Assembly: GCA_024610705.1 (NCBI GenBank)
Contig: JANDEH010000012.1
Coordinates: 14,880,001 to 14,944,000, forward strand
Direction: 5' to 3'
DNA: 64,000 nt
Source of the DNA: Tetragnatha versicolor
Taxonomy: Eukaryota > Arthropoda > Arachnida > Araneae > Tetragnathidae
The notes beneath the pieces are model-generated. The model was given only the letters and a program-made list of their open reading frames with translations. It made no database searches and had not been told where the DNA came from. This document shows positions 1-10,687 of this stretch, in pieces. The translations under genes were made by a program, and so were the position numbers. Positions within the stretch are counted from its first letter, which is position 1, and each line of letters starts with the position of its first letter.

Positions 1-65
1 GCTGTTCTACACAAACTGAGTTGATACAGAGTTTCCTGCATTTTGAGGCTCTGAAGGAAACAAAA
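1..65 (+). CDS. Possible internal exon of a plus-strand gene (5' side outside window)
   Basis: Reading frame 3 is open across the whole stretch and reads as ordinary coding sequence (it includes TELIQSFLHFEALKE). It ends exactly at a consensus donor GTAAGT at 66. It could belong to the same gene as the exons at 1833-2280, but the end phase (0) does not match the phase-1 start at 1833, so at least one unseen exon would have to lie between. The protein is not recognised. Evidence is only an open frame plus a good donor, so this is tentative. Confidence 0.35.
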
Positions 66-1832
66 GTAAGTTACTGTTAAGTATGTAAAAATAAAATATA
101 ACTACACATAAAAAACATAGCAGTTTTTGAGAGTAATTTTTAATTAAAAGTGGGAAAAACCCTGCTCACATAAAATAAATAATAAAACTAGTTTTACCTC
201 AGATAATTTTAAGACTCTCATAGATAAAACAAAATGGGAGTGGACCCTGCCATTTGTAGTGTTGAGGTAGTTTGATATGCAGTCCCCAGTCCCGGAGCAT
301 TACATTTTTTTTTATCAAAAATAGAACTTGCTTTACCATTGGAATGGTTTCCATGGTTTTTCTAGAATTAACTGTAGTTTGTAGAATGAAAACAACAATC
401 ATAGAAGTTACAGAGAATCTATAGTACCTGGAGTCTGTTATTGCATATAATAATTTATAATCTTACATTTAAAAATGTAACAGAAAATATGGATACATAC
501 TAGATAATTCACGTAAAGGAATGTGTATTCTAGCAAAAAATAGGTACTCAAGTTTCAAAATTAATGAGTTTTCAAGCATCTTAATGACAGTACATTGCTT
601 GATAAAGAGCAAAAGATCATGATGCTGTGAATAATACTTACATAAATTATTTAAAAGAATGAACTGTTTCGGGCACATATGGGCAACCAACAGCCTGCGG
701 GCTGGATCCATCCCGCGGGAAATTTTAAAAAATGTACTCGAAAAATCACTGGTTTTTGTCAATAATAGCGAGAGAGGGGATACGGAACTTTCCCTCCAAA
801 AAGAACTTCATTTTTGAAGTTAGACTTGCTGCACAACTATGTTGTGCTGTATTTATTATGCTTGTCACTTCGAAGAACTGTTAGCTTTACTTCAGTGGTT
901 CCCAAAGTGGGTGGTACCGCCCCCAGGTGACGCTGAAGAGTTCTAGGGGGCGATGACTATGTTTAAACTATTGTTTCTAGTCATTTTTTCTCATAAAAAT
1001 GTTCCAAAATCCCCTAAAAGTAGCATATTCACTTCTTAACATGCTAAAACTCAAAAAAATTACAGGGGGAGGAGCCCCCCCTTTTATCTATGGATGGAGG
1101 TATAAATAATAATAATCTAGGTGATTTTTAAGATGAAAAAAGGAAATTTTCAGGTAAGGGTACTAAATTTTCTTGGACATAGCAAAGCCCTCGTATCACT
1201 CAAAAAGGGGTTCTATATATTCAGAATTAGGGGGGTAATTACTTTTGAATGAAATAATAATTGAATTTTATAAAAAGTAAATAAAATAAACCATCACATT
1301 TTTCACAATTGCCTAGTATCAACTCTACAGCCCCCCACGTCATTATAATCTCTGAGTTTGGCCTGCAGATTCAAAAAGTTGCTTATACCTGGTTTAGGGT
1401 GTATTCAAAAGCATAGCTTTATTAATTTAATTTCAATTTGAAAAGTCAAATTTAAATTTTTAAAAAGCAAATTTACATTTTTAAAAAATGGTAATGTAAC
1501 AGGGCTTAGGAACTCTCTCAACAAAATACCGCTTAATATTTTCCAAAATTTTTGTTATTAGTTACTATTTTTGAGCAAATAAATCACTGTATCAAAATAC
1601 CCTAAGCAATGTATCCATTTGCCCCACCGGTGTGGTATATTGATACAAATTTTATTTTACAAAAGTAGTTATACTTTAATTTTAATCAAACTCATATTGT
1701 TTTTCTGATTGGTCTCATAAAATTAAATCATTTTTAGAAAAAAAGTATCTGGATAAAACATTTTTTACTAAAAAAATTGATTTGAATTTTGCGGTATCAA
1801 CTGCCCTGCTATCCCCTGTGCCTTTTTTTCAG
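66..1832. other. Intronic or intergenic AT-rich stretch with hAT-like debris
   Basis: No coding exon is recognisable. The part from about 670 to 1390 holds GC-rich patches typical of degraded hAT elements: a CCTGCGGGCTGGATCC patch near 692 and a CAGTGGTTCCCAAAGTGGG end at 893. If the exons at 1-65 and 1833-1957 belong to one gene, this is its intron and must contain a missed phase-correcting exon. Confidence 0.4.
893..1090. mobile_element. Fragment of a hAT-type DNA transposon (one end)
   Basis: Begins with CAGTGGTTCCCAAAGTGGG, which is nearly the same terminus as the intact element at 10688-11333, followed by a GGTACCGCCCCC...GGGGGCG stretch usual in such elements. No matching terminus with CCACTG was found downstream, so this looks like a single end or a decayed copy. 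The right limit is approximate. Confidence 0.45.
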
Positions 1833-2280
1833 GTATTAGAGTCAAGAAAGGAAGTTTGAATTTCAGATTTCATATGAAAATATATTCTTTAGATGAATGT
1901 TATTGTTGTTCATTCATGCAGTATTTTGAAGAAAAATTAACACAATATACATTGGAGGTAAAAATTTTTAAAAAATTATATCTACATCAATATTTTCTAT
2001 ATGCTAACCCAAACCTAAGGCATTATCTGACAGTGACAGTTAAATAACAGATGCATAAAATTACTTGATGTTTTGCATAACAGTTTAGAATTAACAGTGT
2101 TAGATTAGAAATACACTAAAATAACAAAAAGGTAAGTGGGAGAGAAATAAGTACAGTAAAACTTTCTTTCAGGTTTGTAGACATGACTCTGCTTCATTCA
2201 AATGTTACTTTGAGCTTGAATCAGAAGACAGTGAACTATTCCTTTTAAGAAATTATGTAAGATGTAATTTTTATTTTTAA
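1833..2280 (+). CDS. 3' end of an unrecognised plus-strand gene (two exons)
   Basis: Two exons join cleanly. Exon A is 1833-1957: acceptor TTTTTTTCAG, starts with the last two bases of a codon, ends phase 0 at a GTAAAA donor. Exon B is 2173-2280: acceptor CTTTCTTTCAG, ends at TAA 2278-2280. Together they give about 77 residues with coding-like composition, including KKGSLNFRFHMKIYSLDE, a Cys pair, QYFEEKLTQYTLE and FKCYFELESEDSELFLLRNY. Exon A needs a phase-1 donor upstream that I could not find. A second donor, GTAAGA at 2257, could splice to a strong acceptor ending at 2406 and extend the frame antisense to CDC26. The family is not recognised. Coding status rests on the open frame through both exons and good splice sites. 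Confidence 0.55.
2270..2275 (-). terminator. Candidate polyadenylation signal for CDC26
   Basis: TTTATT on the plus strand is AATAAA on the minus strand, about 135 bases beyond the CDC26 stop. It overlaps the end of the convergent plus-strand gene. Such hexamers are common in DNA this AT-rich, so confidence is modest. Confidence 0.35.
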
Positions 2281-2409
2281 TGTATATAATATATAAAGTG
2301 TTTAATATGAATTTTTTATTAACTTTTTTTGTAAAGCATCTAAAGCCTTTTTTCATGTGCATCGTAAAAGTATTTTTCTAAAGAACTTACTTATTGACTT
2401 TTGCAGATA

Positions 2410-2622
2410 TTAGTTGGAAACTCTAGGTTGGGGCATATAACCAACACGTTCACTTATGACTTGCTGTCTATTCTTAGCTGGATCCTCAGCTAGCCTATCA
2501 AGAAGTTCATTATCAATAATATCAGTAGGTCCATTTTTTGGTTCCATTTCTTTCTTTATGGCATCATATTCTTGAAGATCTTCAACTTTGAGTTCAATGC
2601 GGGTTGGTTTTCGACGAAACAT
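2410..2622 (-). CDS. CDC26: Anaphase-promoting complex subunit CDC26 (APC12)
   Basis: A 70-residue protein starting MFRRKPTRIELKVEDLQEYD, the conserved N-terminus of CDC26 (family form M-x-RRKPTR-x-ELK-x-x-D). It ends with a GYMPQP segment matching the conserved R-[IV]-G-Y-x-PQP of the family. In known structures the N-terminus threads through the TPR superhelix of APC6/CDC16 and stabilises the APC/C, the ubiquitin ligase that drives mitotic exit. The whole coding region is one exon. I chose the ATG at 2622 because homology begins there and a consensus acceptor (TTCCTTCCAG) ends two bases upstream, so the longer frame above it is intronic and at least one 5' untranslated exon lies at higher coordinates. 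Length is close to the usual 70-90 residues. It converges on the plus-strand gene ending at 2280. Confidence 0.95.
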   Translation of the reverse strand: MFRRKPTRIELKVEDLQEYDAIKKEMEPKNGPTDIIDNELLDRLAEDPAKNRQQVISERVGYMPQPRVSN

Positions 2623-3059
2623 TGCTGGAAGGAAACTAAGAATCAAACTTTTTACACATGCTAATCTTACAAAATAAAATTTGAACTTCGTTTAAAATGC
2701 TTATTTATAAGTGGAATTGAGAGCCCTGGGTTTTTAATGCCCTCCAGGGTTTCATACATATATAAGTTTGAGACATTTTTATAAAAAAAAGGATGATTCA
2801 GATGTTCATGTTGTTTTGATTTGATAACCTATATAAACAGTACATTGTCAAAACAGGTTATATAAAAACAAAATGTAGATTGTGATTCTAGTTCCAAAAA
2901 AGCACCACATACTACTGAAGTTAAGTAGAATTCAATATTTCAGGTGTTAAAAATACTAATATTTCTAAAATGACTGAGTTTGTAACAGTTGAGAAGTCTT
3001 TTTCAATTAAGGGTCTGCGGAAAGGGGTAGATTTTCTGTATCTTATGTAAAAATTATTT

Positions 3060-3480
3060 CAGAAGCAAATTTACATTAAATCGCATTAAACGATAAATTT
3101 TACATTAAATTAAATAGGAATGATCCGGACCTGTTGAGTTTGATAACATTAACCGTAATCACCAGGGGTGCATCTAGAAAGAAATTGGGGCCGAAAACGG
3201 TCCCTTCACAAAATTCCGACCCTCAAAAACGGCCCCTTCACCAAATTCCGATCCTCAAAAACGGCACCTTCCGGTTCCCAAAAACGGACTTTAATCAAGC
3301 TTATGCAATTGCTAGGTGTAATTTTATTAAAATATAAATATATTTACAGAAATAGGACCTTATTTTAGAATGAAATATTATTTTCACAAAATTCAATTCA
3401 GTTTTTCACAAAATTCCCAAAAACGGCCCCTGGCAAAAAATCCTGGATGCACCCCTGATCACATTAAGTGGATTCGACTG
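3060..3480 (-). mobile_element. Remnant of a TA-flanked pogo/Tigger-like element, interrupted
   Basis: The sequence on both sides of 3163-3457, joined, matches the terminal part of the element at 33311-35314 in reverse orientation (TTTACATTAAATTAAATAG, GATAACATTAACCGT, CACATTAAG). It ends at GATTCGACTG followed by TA at 3481-3482. Only one terminus is present. It is interrupted by the small element at 3163-3457. Confidence 0.7.
3163..3457. mobile_element. 295-bp MITE with 5-bp target duplication, inserted in the pogo remnant
   Basis: Ends are CAGGGGTGCATC and GATGCACCCCTG (perfect 12-base terminal inverted repeats). It is flanked by ATCAC at 3158-3162 and 3458-3462. Removing the element and one ATCAC restores the continuous pogo-like terminus known from 33311-33350, which proves insertion. 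Inside are several AAAACGG(C/A)CC(C/T)TTC repeats. The 5-bp duplication with CAGGGG ends fits the hAT5 type; no transposase is present. Confidence 0.8.
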
Positions 3481-4215
3481 TAGTACTAATCTTATTTTTT
3501 TAGTAGAATTTAGGTTGCTGTACTAAGCATTGTGAACTACAAATAGAGCCACTTATCATCTAACTTTCGCCAACCCTTGGCGATTGGCCCGGATTGTTGA
3601 AATTAACCCAAGGAATATCCCTAATTTCAAGCACTACAAATCAAGACTAACATGAAAAATTACAAGGCCATTGAAACGGAACCCCCCCCAGAAAACTTAA
3701 AAAAATGCATCTAAAAACTTGTTATAGAGGATTTAAAAAGAGTACCTAAAATTATTTTACAATAGTAAAGGAGTTTCGTTTTAATTTATAAGCGTTAGAA
3801 AAACATGATGTCCCAGCTTTCAACCCATTAGTCACACTCACACATCAATGACAAACGACTTATACGAAAGAGTATGCAAAATAAAGATTTAATAATTGTA
3901 CCACACAATACGAACATACATTTGCCATATGCAAAACTAAATAAAAAGTTTGTCGATCAGTAACAAAAGAAAAAGGACTAAAAGTATCAGACAAAAATTA
4001 GAAACATCAATATACTTTAAATACCTAATGTTATAAAAAACAGCAATAAATTTTTAAAAGTTCTATTAAAACTCAACAAAACAGCCCAGAAAACTAGAAC
4101 AAAATATCTTAGATTCTTTTCTAGGATTCTACAAAATTCTACCACACAGCCCAATCCAAATCCAATCGCAACGCAAAATAATAATAAACAAACAGCAAAC
4201 AGGACTGCAGAAATT

Positions 4216-4370
4216 TTGGCTCAAGTTTAGTCTGTTCCCTGATGTCGCCAACACGTCGCCAATGTACACAATCTTGGCGATAGTGTAGCTATCGCCTGGC
4301 TTTTTCTAGTCCATAATGGTATATTTATCGCCATAAATTTGGCGCAGGGAACAGGCTAAACTTGCGCCAA
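4216..4370. repeat. Palindromic MITE-like inverted repeat (about 155 bp)
   Basis: The left arm CAAGTTTAGTCTGTTCCCTG pairs with the right arm CAGGGAACAGGCTAAACTTG with one mismatch and extends outward through TTGGC...GCCAA. The centre carries several TTGGCG/CGCCAA words. Target duplication not determined. Confidence 0.65.
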
Positions 4371-4700
4371 GGTGGCGCTTTGCACTAGGAAAATAAGAGC
4401 ACATAGAGTATTATGGTTCTACTTGGACGTGCTTTCTTTTTTTAAACCAAAATTTATTGCATTTTAAAAATTAATTTATAACAAAAAACATTATAATTAA
4501 ATAATGTTTATAAATATGGTAATAAATTATTTAACCCACTCGTTTAATAAGTAGTTTTTCAAGATGAATAAAGGTTTAATATTTGACCGAAAGATGACTT
4601 TTTTCACAGGAAAAAATAGGTAAAGATTTGATTTCCGGAAGCAAATCAGGGACCATATAGTAGGATGCATCAAACGCCTCTCTAGAAACAAATCAATCAG

Positions 4701-4853
4701 GGCGCAAGTTCAGAGGTGCGGATGCTTGGCGAATTTTGGCTGTTTAGCGGCACATTTAGAAGCCAAATCATTCACTTAACATTAGTTAGGGTTACCATAT
4801 TAGTCATCTTTACTGCTAAAAACTTGGCGCATCCGCACCTCTGAATTTGCGCC
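4701..4853. mobile_element. 153-bp MITE with perfect 8-bp target duplication
   Basis: Terminal inverted repeats GGCGCAAGTTCAGAGGTGCG on the left and the complement with one mismatch on the right (CGCACCTCTGAATTTGCGCC). It is flanked by TCAATCAG at 4693-4700 and 4854-4861. An 8-bp duplication is diagnostic of hAT-type transposition. The right duplication overlaps the first bases of the next element (starting CAGGCCCG at 4859). Confidence 0.85.
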
Positions 4854-4858
4854 TCAAT

Positions 4859-5873
4859 CAGGCCCGAAGCTACGGGGGGGGGTCAGGGGGGCTGAGCCCA
4901 CCCTGGGCACCTTCATTTGCCCCCCTAGAAAATTTTCACAAATTCTATCCACAAGCACAACCATGGGGGGGGCGGGAGGTGCAGCTGTCCCCTTCTAAAA
5001 CACGAGTAATTTACTTCTAGCTAAGTTAAATAAAACCCAGTAAGGTCAAATTTTAAAAAAATTTCTGGGGGAGGGCCCCCATACCCCCAATTGCATTTAA
5101 ACCTTTATTATTCACAATTTTTTTAAAATAACAAGTTAATCAAAATTCTACTTAAAAATGTTTGTCCGAATTTTTGTCTACAAGTACCAAATGCAGTTTA
5201 AGACCCTGTTTTTTGGGTCAAGTTTCCAAAAATTTTCTGGAGAAGGACCCCAGACCCCCCTTTCATACTTGTATCTCCCACTATTACAACAAACACTATT
5301 CTTATATTAATATAGAAACAGATCACATGAATTAATAAAGTTCTCTTGAACGAAAATTCAACCCCAACAAACTACATTAAATATATTAAATATACATAGG
5401 AGGGGCTGACAAATATTTTTAGGCCCCTACCGAAATAAACTTTTATATACCCTAGCATAGACTGAAGAGAAAGGTTAGGGAATCAACACCCTTTATAAAA
5501 TTATGTCAATTTAAAGTTATTAACAAGGAGTGATCCACCTCGATTTTCGAGTTTTCCTTTTCAATTCTGGAGCTTACATGGAGCAGTTCCTTCATACCCA
5601 AATGATTTAAAAATGGGCTAAAACAGTACTTTAAGCTTCAAATTTCTAAAATTTAAAAAAGGAAAACAGAAAAGGTAAAACTAGAAAAATTTAGGACCTA
5701 ACTCCTCCTGAAACAAAAGTCTTGTAACAGAACCTTAGGCCTGAGGGTATTATGGGTTTTTTGTCCCCGAGTCAAACGGTTGAACCTACGCCTATGATAC
5801 CTCCTGAAAACCCCCTTGCCCCCCCTGAAAAAGTGGGTGCCCCACCAAAGGGAAATTCCTGGCTACGGGTCTG
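4859..5873. mobile_element. hAT-like non-autonomous element, about 1.0 kb
   Basis: Begins CAGGCCCGAAGCTACGGGGG and ends TTCCTGGCTACGGGTCTG. The ends are imperfect inverted repeats of the CAGACCCGTAGCC type common in animal hAT elements. The interior has GGGGGAGGGCCCCCATACCC blocks but no transposase frame. The target duplication is unclear, because a MITE inserted at the left terminus. Confidence 0.6.
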
Positions 5874-6368
5874 AAATCAATTTTGTGTCCAATCTAAAAT
5901 TATTATTTTACTTAAAATAAAGTGGTCCTTCTAAATGTGTTGTGTCATCCTATGTTTTTGAATTTCGAAAATTTGTTTTCTTCGACCCAGCCTAATGATC
6001 ACACTCAAACGATTTTTACGAATTCTACATGATTGAATTGCTCGTGAATTTTAGGGAATGTTTGTTTAGGGACTTACCTTAATTTCAAAGATTTTTTCTA
6101 CATAATTAAATTTTATTTTCAACTTGAAAATTTGTAGAAATGTTTATATCAAGAGTTAAGAAGCTTTAAAGGTTCAAAAGTTTTTCAAATTAGTTTTTTG
6201 TTATCTTGAAATTTTTGGTGGTAATGATGCACGCCAAATTAAAGAGAATAAAATTATGAACAAAATGGGACTGGTTTCAGGTTTCTAAGTGGTGTATTTC
6301 TAGAGTTATTAGTTGTTTCAAATGCAAGAAAATCAATTTTCAAGAGTTCTATTTCAAGAGTTCTATTG

Positions 6369-6749
6369 GGCTGTGGGGAGCCTAGTGTTTAAGGCATCGG
6401 TTTCGGGATCGGAGGGTCCCGGGTTCGATTCCCGACACCACTAAAGACCCACCGAGTATATGCGGAGTACGTGCTAGCTAAATCTGTGGGTCCGAAAGTC
6501 CTGTGGTCGGACATGGCGCAGTTTACCATGGGTCCAGGTGTCTGGAGACTATTTCCCTCCCCTTCAGATACACGGCAAAATTGTGGAGGTGGCGATAGAT
6601 AGTGGCAGCATCTATCATTTCATGAGGCAGAAGTCGGACTCCTGCCATTTATGGGCCTCACTCTCTCAGGAGCCGCACCCCCACTGCCTTGAATCCTTGT
6701 GGAGCTTGGGTAGTACCAAGTGGCACACGACAACAACAACAACAACAAC
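6369..6749 (+). mobile_element. tRNA-derived SINE, full length, with 13-bp target duplication
   Basis: The head is tRNA-like: an A-box region around GGAGCCTAGTGTTTAAGG and a perfect B box GGTTCGATTCC inside GTCCCGGGTTCGATTCCCG. A long unrelated body follows, with a CAACAACAACAAC tail. The element is flanked by perfect direct repeats AAGAGTTCTATTG at 6356-6368 and 6750-6762, so both ends are exact. Pol III transcription from the internal A/B boxes is expected for the family. The open frame across the body (6538-6828) reads through the tail into flanking DNA and is not a gene. Confidence 0.9.
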
Positions 6750-6971
6750 AAGAGTTCTATTGACATTAAAAAATTATTACTACCGGAAGAGGGGTGGTGT
6801 AAGAATAGAACCTGGAACTAGATCTTAAACTATATTAGCTTCTCATAAAAAATCATTGACAAGATGTGATGGTTCAATCTTTGTTTTTTTTAATTAGTAT
6901 TTATTTTTAACTTTAAGGCTTTTACGGCACGTGTTATTACTGTCCGAATGAGCTTACATTTTATATACATT

Positions 6972-7662
6972 CAGTGGTAGAAGTGGGTCAAACAAAAGTG
7001 GGGAGACCAAACCCGAGTCCCCTCCCCGGAGAGTGCCTTTCCCCCTTTTTGAAAATTTTCATGTTCGTCTTAATTTTATCAAGTACATACGCCTTGTTCA
7101 TGAATTTTCTGAAAGTAGGATGTGATTCTTAAATTTTCTGCCTTACAAGCATTTAAAGAACTTAATTAAAGCAATGCTTAAATTTTACTTAAAGTTATTA
7201 AATTAAAGATACTTCTACTTCAAAAAAATTTTCTTTTGAGACGATTAATGTAGCTTTTGTAAACCTTGGATTAATAATTGGATCATCAACCCTAGTTGAA
7301 TGCAAGAAATGTTTTTCTAAATTGACTAAACATGTTGTATAGTATAATTTACAAATATTAATGTTCCTTATTACAGACTTCAGATACCTATGATTCAATG
7401 CAATAAATTTAATTTCACTATAGTCTATAATCAGAAAGAACTAAAAATATCATATTCATTTAACTTGTGAAAAACCTATTTTTTAAAGCAGGTTACTAAC
7501 AAAAGAAATATTAGAGTACAATTTTCTAGTTTTTTTAATGGAAGGAGGGATTTTAGAAGTGAGGGGATGGATTTTAGTAGAAATAAAAGTGGGGGGAAGG
7601 ATGGGTATTTTTATGAAAAGTGGGGGACGCATCACCCCGCGTCCCCCCGCACTTCTAGCACT
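6972..7662. mobile_element. Possible degraded hAT-like element with GC-rich ends
   Basis: The left end CAGTGGTAGAAGTGGG resembles the inverted right end CCGCACTTCTAGCACT. GC-rich blocks (CCCCTCCCCGGAG, CGCGTCCCCCC) lie just inside each end in an otherwise AT-rich stretch. The target duplication could not be confirmed. Confidence 0.35.
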
Positions 7663-8869
7663 TACATACATTATTAATTTCTATAGTAACACAAGACTAA
7701 GGGACGTCATTAATTGAATTCCTAAAAAAATTTTTACCATACAAATAAGGACAACCCTACAATTGTCCATATTACATTGTACCATATTTCATCGACATCT
7801 TCTGACCACTAGATCCAAAACTACAAAGGTTCAAACCCATCAGGGAAACTTTTTTTATATAATAATCTTGTACTTCATACTTTGAGAAATAAAAAATATA
7901 TATTGATTGAATACTATTTCTTATTAAATTAGTGATGAAAATTGCCAAATAATTTTCTCCGTTTTTATGCTTAAACAAAGTTTTTGCTGAACCCTTCCTC
8001 ACCCTGAAATGCTCATGCGAGTTTTTCTATATGTGCTTGGCACTCTTGTTTCGTATTGTTGGCATAACGCTTAGCAATTTTTTTATACAATAAAAAACGT
8101 GGCCTTGTACTTCTATCCTTCCTTCTTCTTGGAGCTATCCAGGGATTTTAAAGTCCAAAGGCACCTTTAACGAACTAACTAGATTAAAAGACGCTCTTGG
8201 ATGACCTCTGTGTTCCTCTGAAGTGTAAAGAATTTTAATAATCTAAAATTTTTCTAAGCCTTGTTTTTACTGGGCTGAACAAACGGAAATAGTCAATGGG
8301 GCCCATTTCCTAATAAAAAAATTTCATCAAACTGTCTTATAATATCCCAGTTTCATAATACATACTTTTGAATTATTTTTGAGTATTTTCCTATTTTCCA
8401 CTTTTTTGCTGAGAAATACCAGAAATATAATTTAATTGTCAATTAAGTGGGTTCTAAGATTTTTTAACTTTTAACTTAAGTTTTTTTAGTGTAATATATT
8501 TTTTATAATATACGTATACTTATATTTTTTCGATGATTGTTGTGTATTCTGAATTTCCAGTAAGATTCAAGCGCCTCAGATTCAGTGTAGTACTTTTTTG
8601 ATGATACATTTGGCAGGATTTGCATTTTGCTGAACTTAATATTAAAAAAATACAATTTATTGTAAATGAAAAAGTTTCAAGTACAAAAGTGAATCTTAGG
8701 GTCTCCTTCCAAGAAAATTTCTAAACCCTAAAAAAATAAGGTTTTATCATGTTGCAATACATTTAGTCAAAATTTCATTGGAGGATTTCCCCCTCGCCCC
8801 CCTTTTATGTCTTTTTTATACTTAAACACATAAATCCTCTTAGATATATCCATATTCCTAAGTCACCTA

Positions 8870-9090
8870 GTCTGTTCATTTAGAATAGCTGCCTGAAACA
8901 GGATTAAAAATGCTCAAAAACGCCTAATAACGCTCATCACGCAACCTTAGTGACCGATTCTTTAACTGTATTTTAACTACTTCTGTTTAGGCTGCCTTGT
9001 CCTTGCACAAAAAAAAATTCAATGATAATTACAATAGTAACTGCTTCTATAATACATTACGACCCAGGCGCCTATTGTAAATGAACAGAG
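8870..9090. mobile_element. 221-bp TA-flanked MITE
   Basis: Terminal inverted repeats: GTCTGTTCATTTAGAATAG on the left against CTATTGTAAATGAACAGAG on the right. TA is present on both sides (8868-8869, 9091-9092). No coding content. The TA duplication places it in the Tc1/mariner/pogo class. Confidence 0.7.
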
Positions 9091-9231
9091 TATAAATTGG
9101 TATCACCCATTTTAATAACATTTGAAAAACTCAAAAAATTACAACTATATCAGGTGAGGAAAAGTGAACGTTATCCAAAGAAATAAAAACGAACAAGATA
9201 AAAAACCACCCCGTGAAACTAAACGCATTGA

Positions 9232-9470
9232 TTGACACTAGATAGGTGGAGGGAGATGCGTCCTACTGATATACCTGTGTCTGATTGCTGCATCATATTT
9301 TGTTTGCAGACATCGCAGCTGACGGCTCAGAGGACAGGTGGTTTGTTTGGGCCGCGCCGTGACGTCACAACGGAAGAGAGCTTGAAAGGGGGAGACCCTC
9401 TTCCGGCGGGGGAGAGGTCCATTGTGCGCTGTTATTCGCTCTCTGGGTTGCTGGAATTGGCGATTTGAGG
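9232..9470. promoter_or_regulatory. GC-rich island with a perfect CRE; candidate promoter
   Basis: This stretch is clearly GC- and CpG-richer than its surroundings (GGGCCGCGCCGTGACGTCAC near 9350). It contains the full cAMP-response palindrome TGACGTCA at 9359-9366. Open frames exist on both strands but none has recognisable content, as expected from low stop-codon density in GC-rich DNA. It could be the promoter of CDC26 (minus strand) or of the large plus-strand gene. No TATA box was assigned. Confidence 0.3.
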
Positions 9471-9994
9471 CTGTTTTTAAGGGGAGAGTGAAAAAATTAA
9501 TATTGTTTATCAATTCTGTTGAAAAAATAATTATGTCGTTGTTGGAAAGGGTAAAATTTACAGGGATTGTGAGGAAGAGATAAAGATAGTAAAAGGAAAA
9601 GCAGGGGAGAGAAAGTTGGCTCTATATCATAGCGCTTTCTGGAAATTGAAAATTTTTTGCATTGATAAAAGGGTGGCTTTTTGAGGAGAGGTTTTGGACT
9701 TTTGGAACTGTTTTGTGGGAAACGATTTCTCATCGTTGCCATTGGTATTTAAATATAGAGGAGATTATTCACTGTCAGTAGTATGATGTCTAAATACAGA
9801 CTTTAATGCAAGTCGATAAGACGACAAATGCATGCAGTATTGAAATTTGTTAAAATAAATTTTTATTCAAAATTAAATTATTAGCTTGCATCCTAATTAT
9901 TCATATTAGAGTATAACCTCGAGAAGACCGTTCGTTTTCATTGTAGGGTTTAAAATACACACGGCAATCTGAATGTTTACATAATTTTTAATTT

Positions 9995-10105
9995 AGAAGT
10001 GTTTATTAGGGGGGTCCCACTTTCCCCGTAAATTTAGCTAATTGGGGTAAGTGAGACCCCTCACTAAGGGGTAAGTGGGACCCCTCTTTATTGGGTAAGT
10101 GATCA
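9995..10105. repeat. Fragment related to the GGGGTAAGTGGGACCCC element family
   Basis: It carries three copies or part copies of the motif GGGGTAAGTGGGACCCC and one inverted copy (GGGTCCCACTTTCCCC), the same motif that builds the element at 15648-16908. No clean termini were found. Confidence 0.5.
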
Positions 10106-10687
10106 TGATGAAAGTAGTTTTGTTGTGTTAAGTTTAGAATTCGCGACCTACCCCTGAACGCCCTCCAAGAATTTGATTCCTTTCTCTTTTTAATAAAACT
10201 AAAAAGTGGTTTTTTTTCTGAACTTTAACTATAACACATGGCTTTACTCTGTTTTGTTAAAATCATTGCACAGTTTTTGCCTCTAGCTATTATTCAGATG
10301 AAGTTGAAAATTTTTGAAACACTAGTAATATAAAAAAGTGTTTTAAAAATATATTGGTGACAAACTTTTCAGTAACTAATTAATAAAGTCAGTCCCTTAG
10401 ATGTATTGCAAATACAAAACTTGCATGAAGTACTGCACTGTGTATTACTTTTATTCTTACAAATTTTCATTTTACTAATATTTTATACAACACTTCTAAA
10501 GCCATCTTGATAACGAGAGGAGGCAAACTGCACAACAATGATTTTTTAACAATAAAGTCCTATAGTTGAACTTCTAAACTTTAAGTCCCCCTGGGGGTTC
10601 AGGGACAGCAAATTGAACCGAACTAACGAGATAATATCGTATTGTCATCCAGATCTGAACTATGTTCAAAATTTCAAGTATCTAGCT
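10106..10687. other. AT-rich stretch, nothing recognised
   Basis: No open frame, repeat or motif that I could support. Confidence 0.5.

Larger units (their letters stand above)
2623..9231. other. Gene-poor stretch filled with transposable elements
   Basis: No coding exon was recognised. It contains the nested pogo/hAT5-like pair at 3060-3482, MITEs at 4216-4370, 4701-4853 and 8870-9090, hAT-like elements at 4859-5873 and perhaps 6972-7662, and the SINE at 6369-6749, all listed separately. The 5' untranslated exon of CDC26 should lie somewhere here or further right but could not be placed. Confidence 0.6.

Noticed and set aside
6538..6828. 96-residue open frame in the SINE
   Set aside because: It crosses the CAA tail and the 3' target duplication into flanking DNA.
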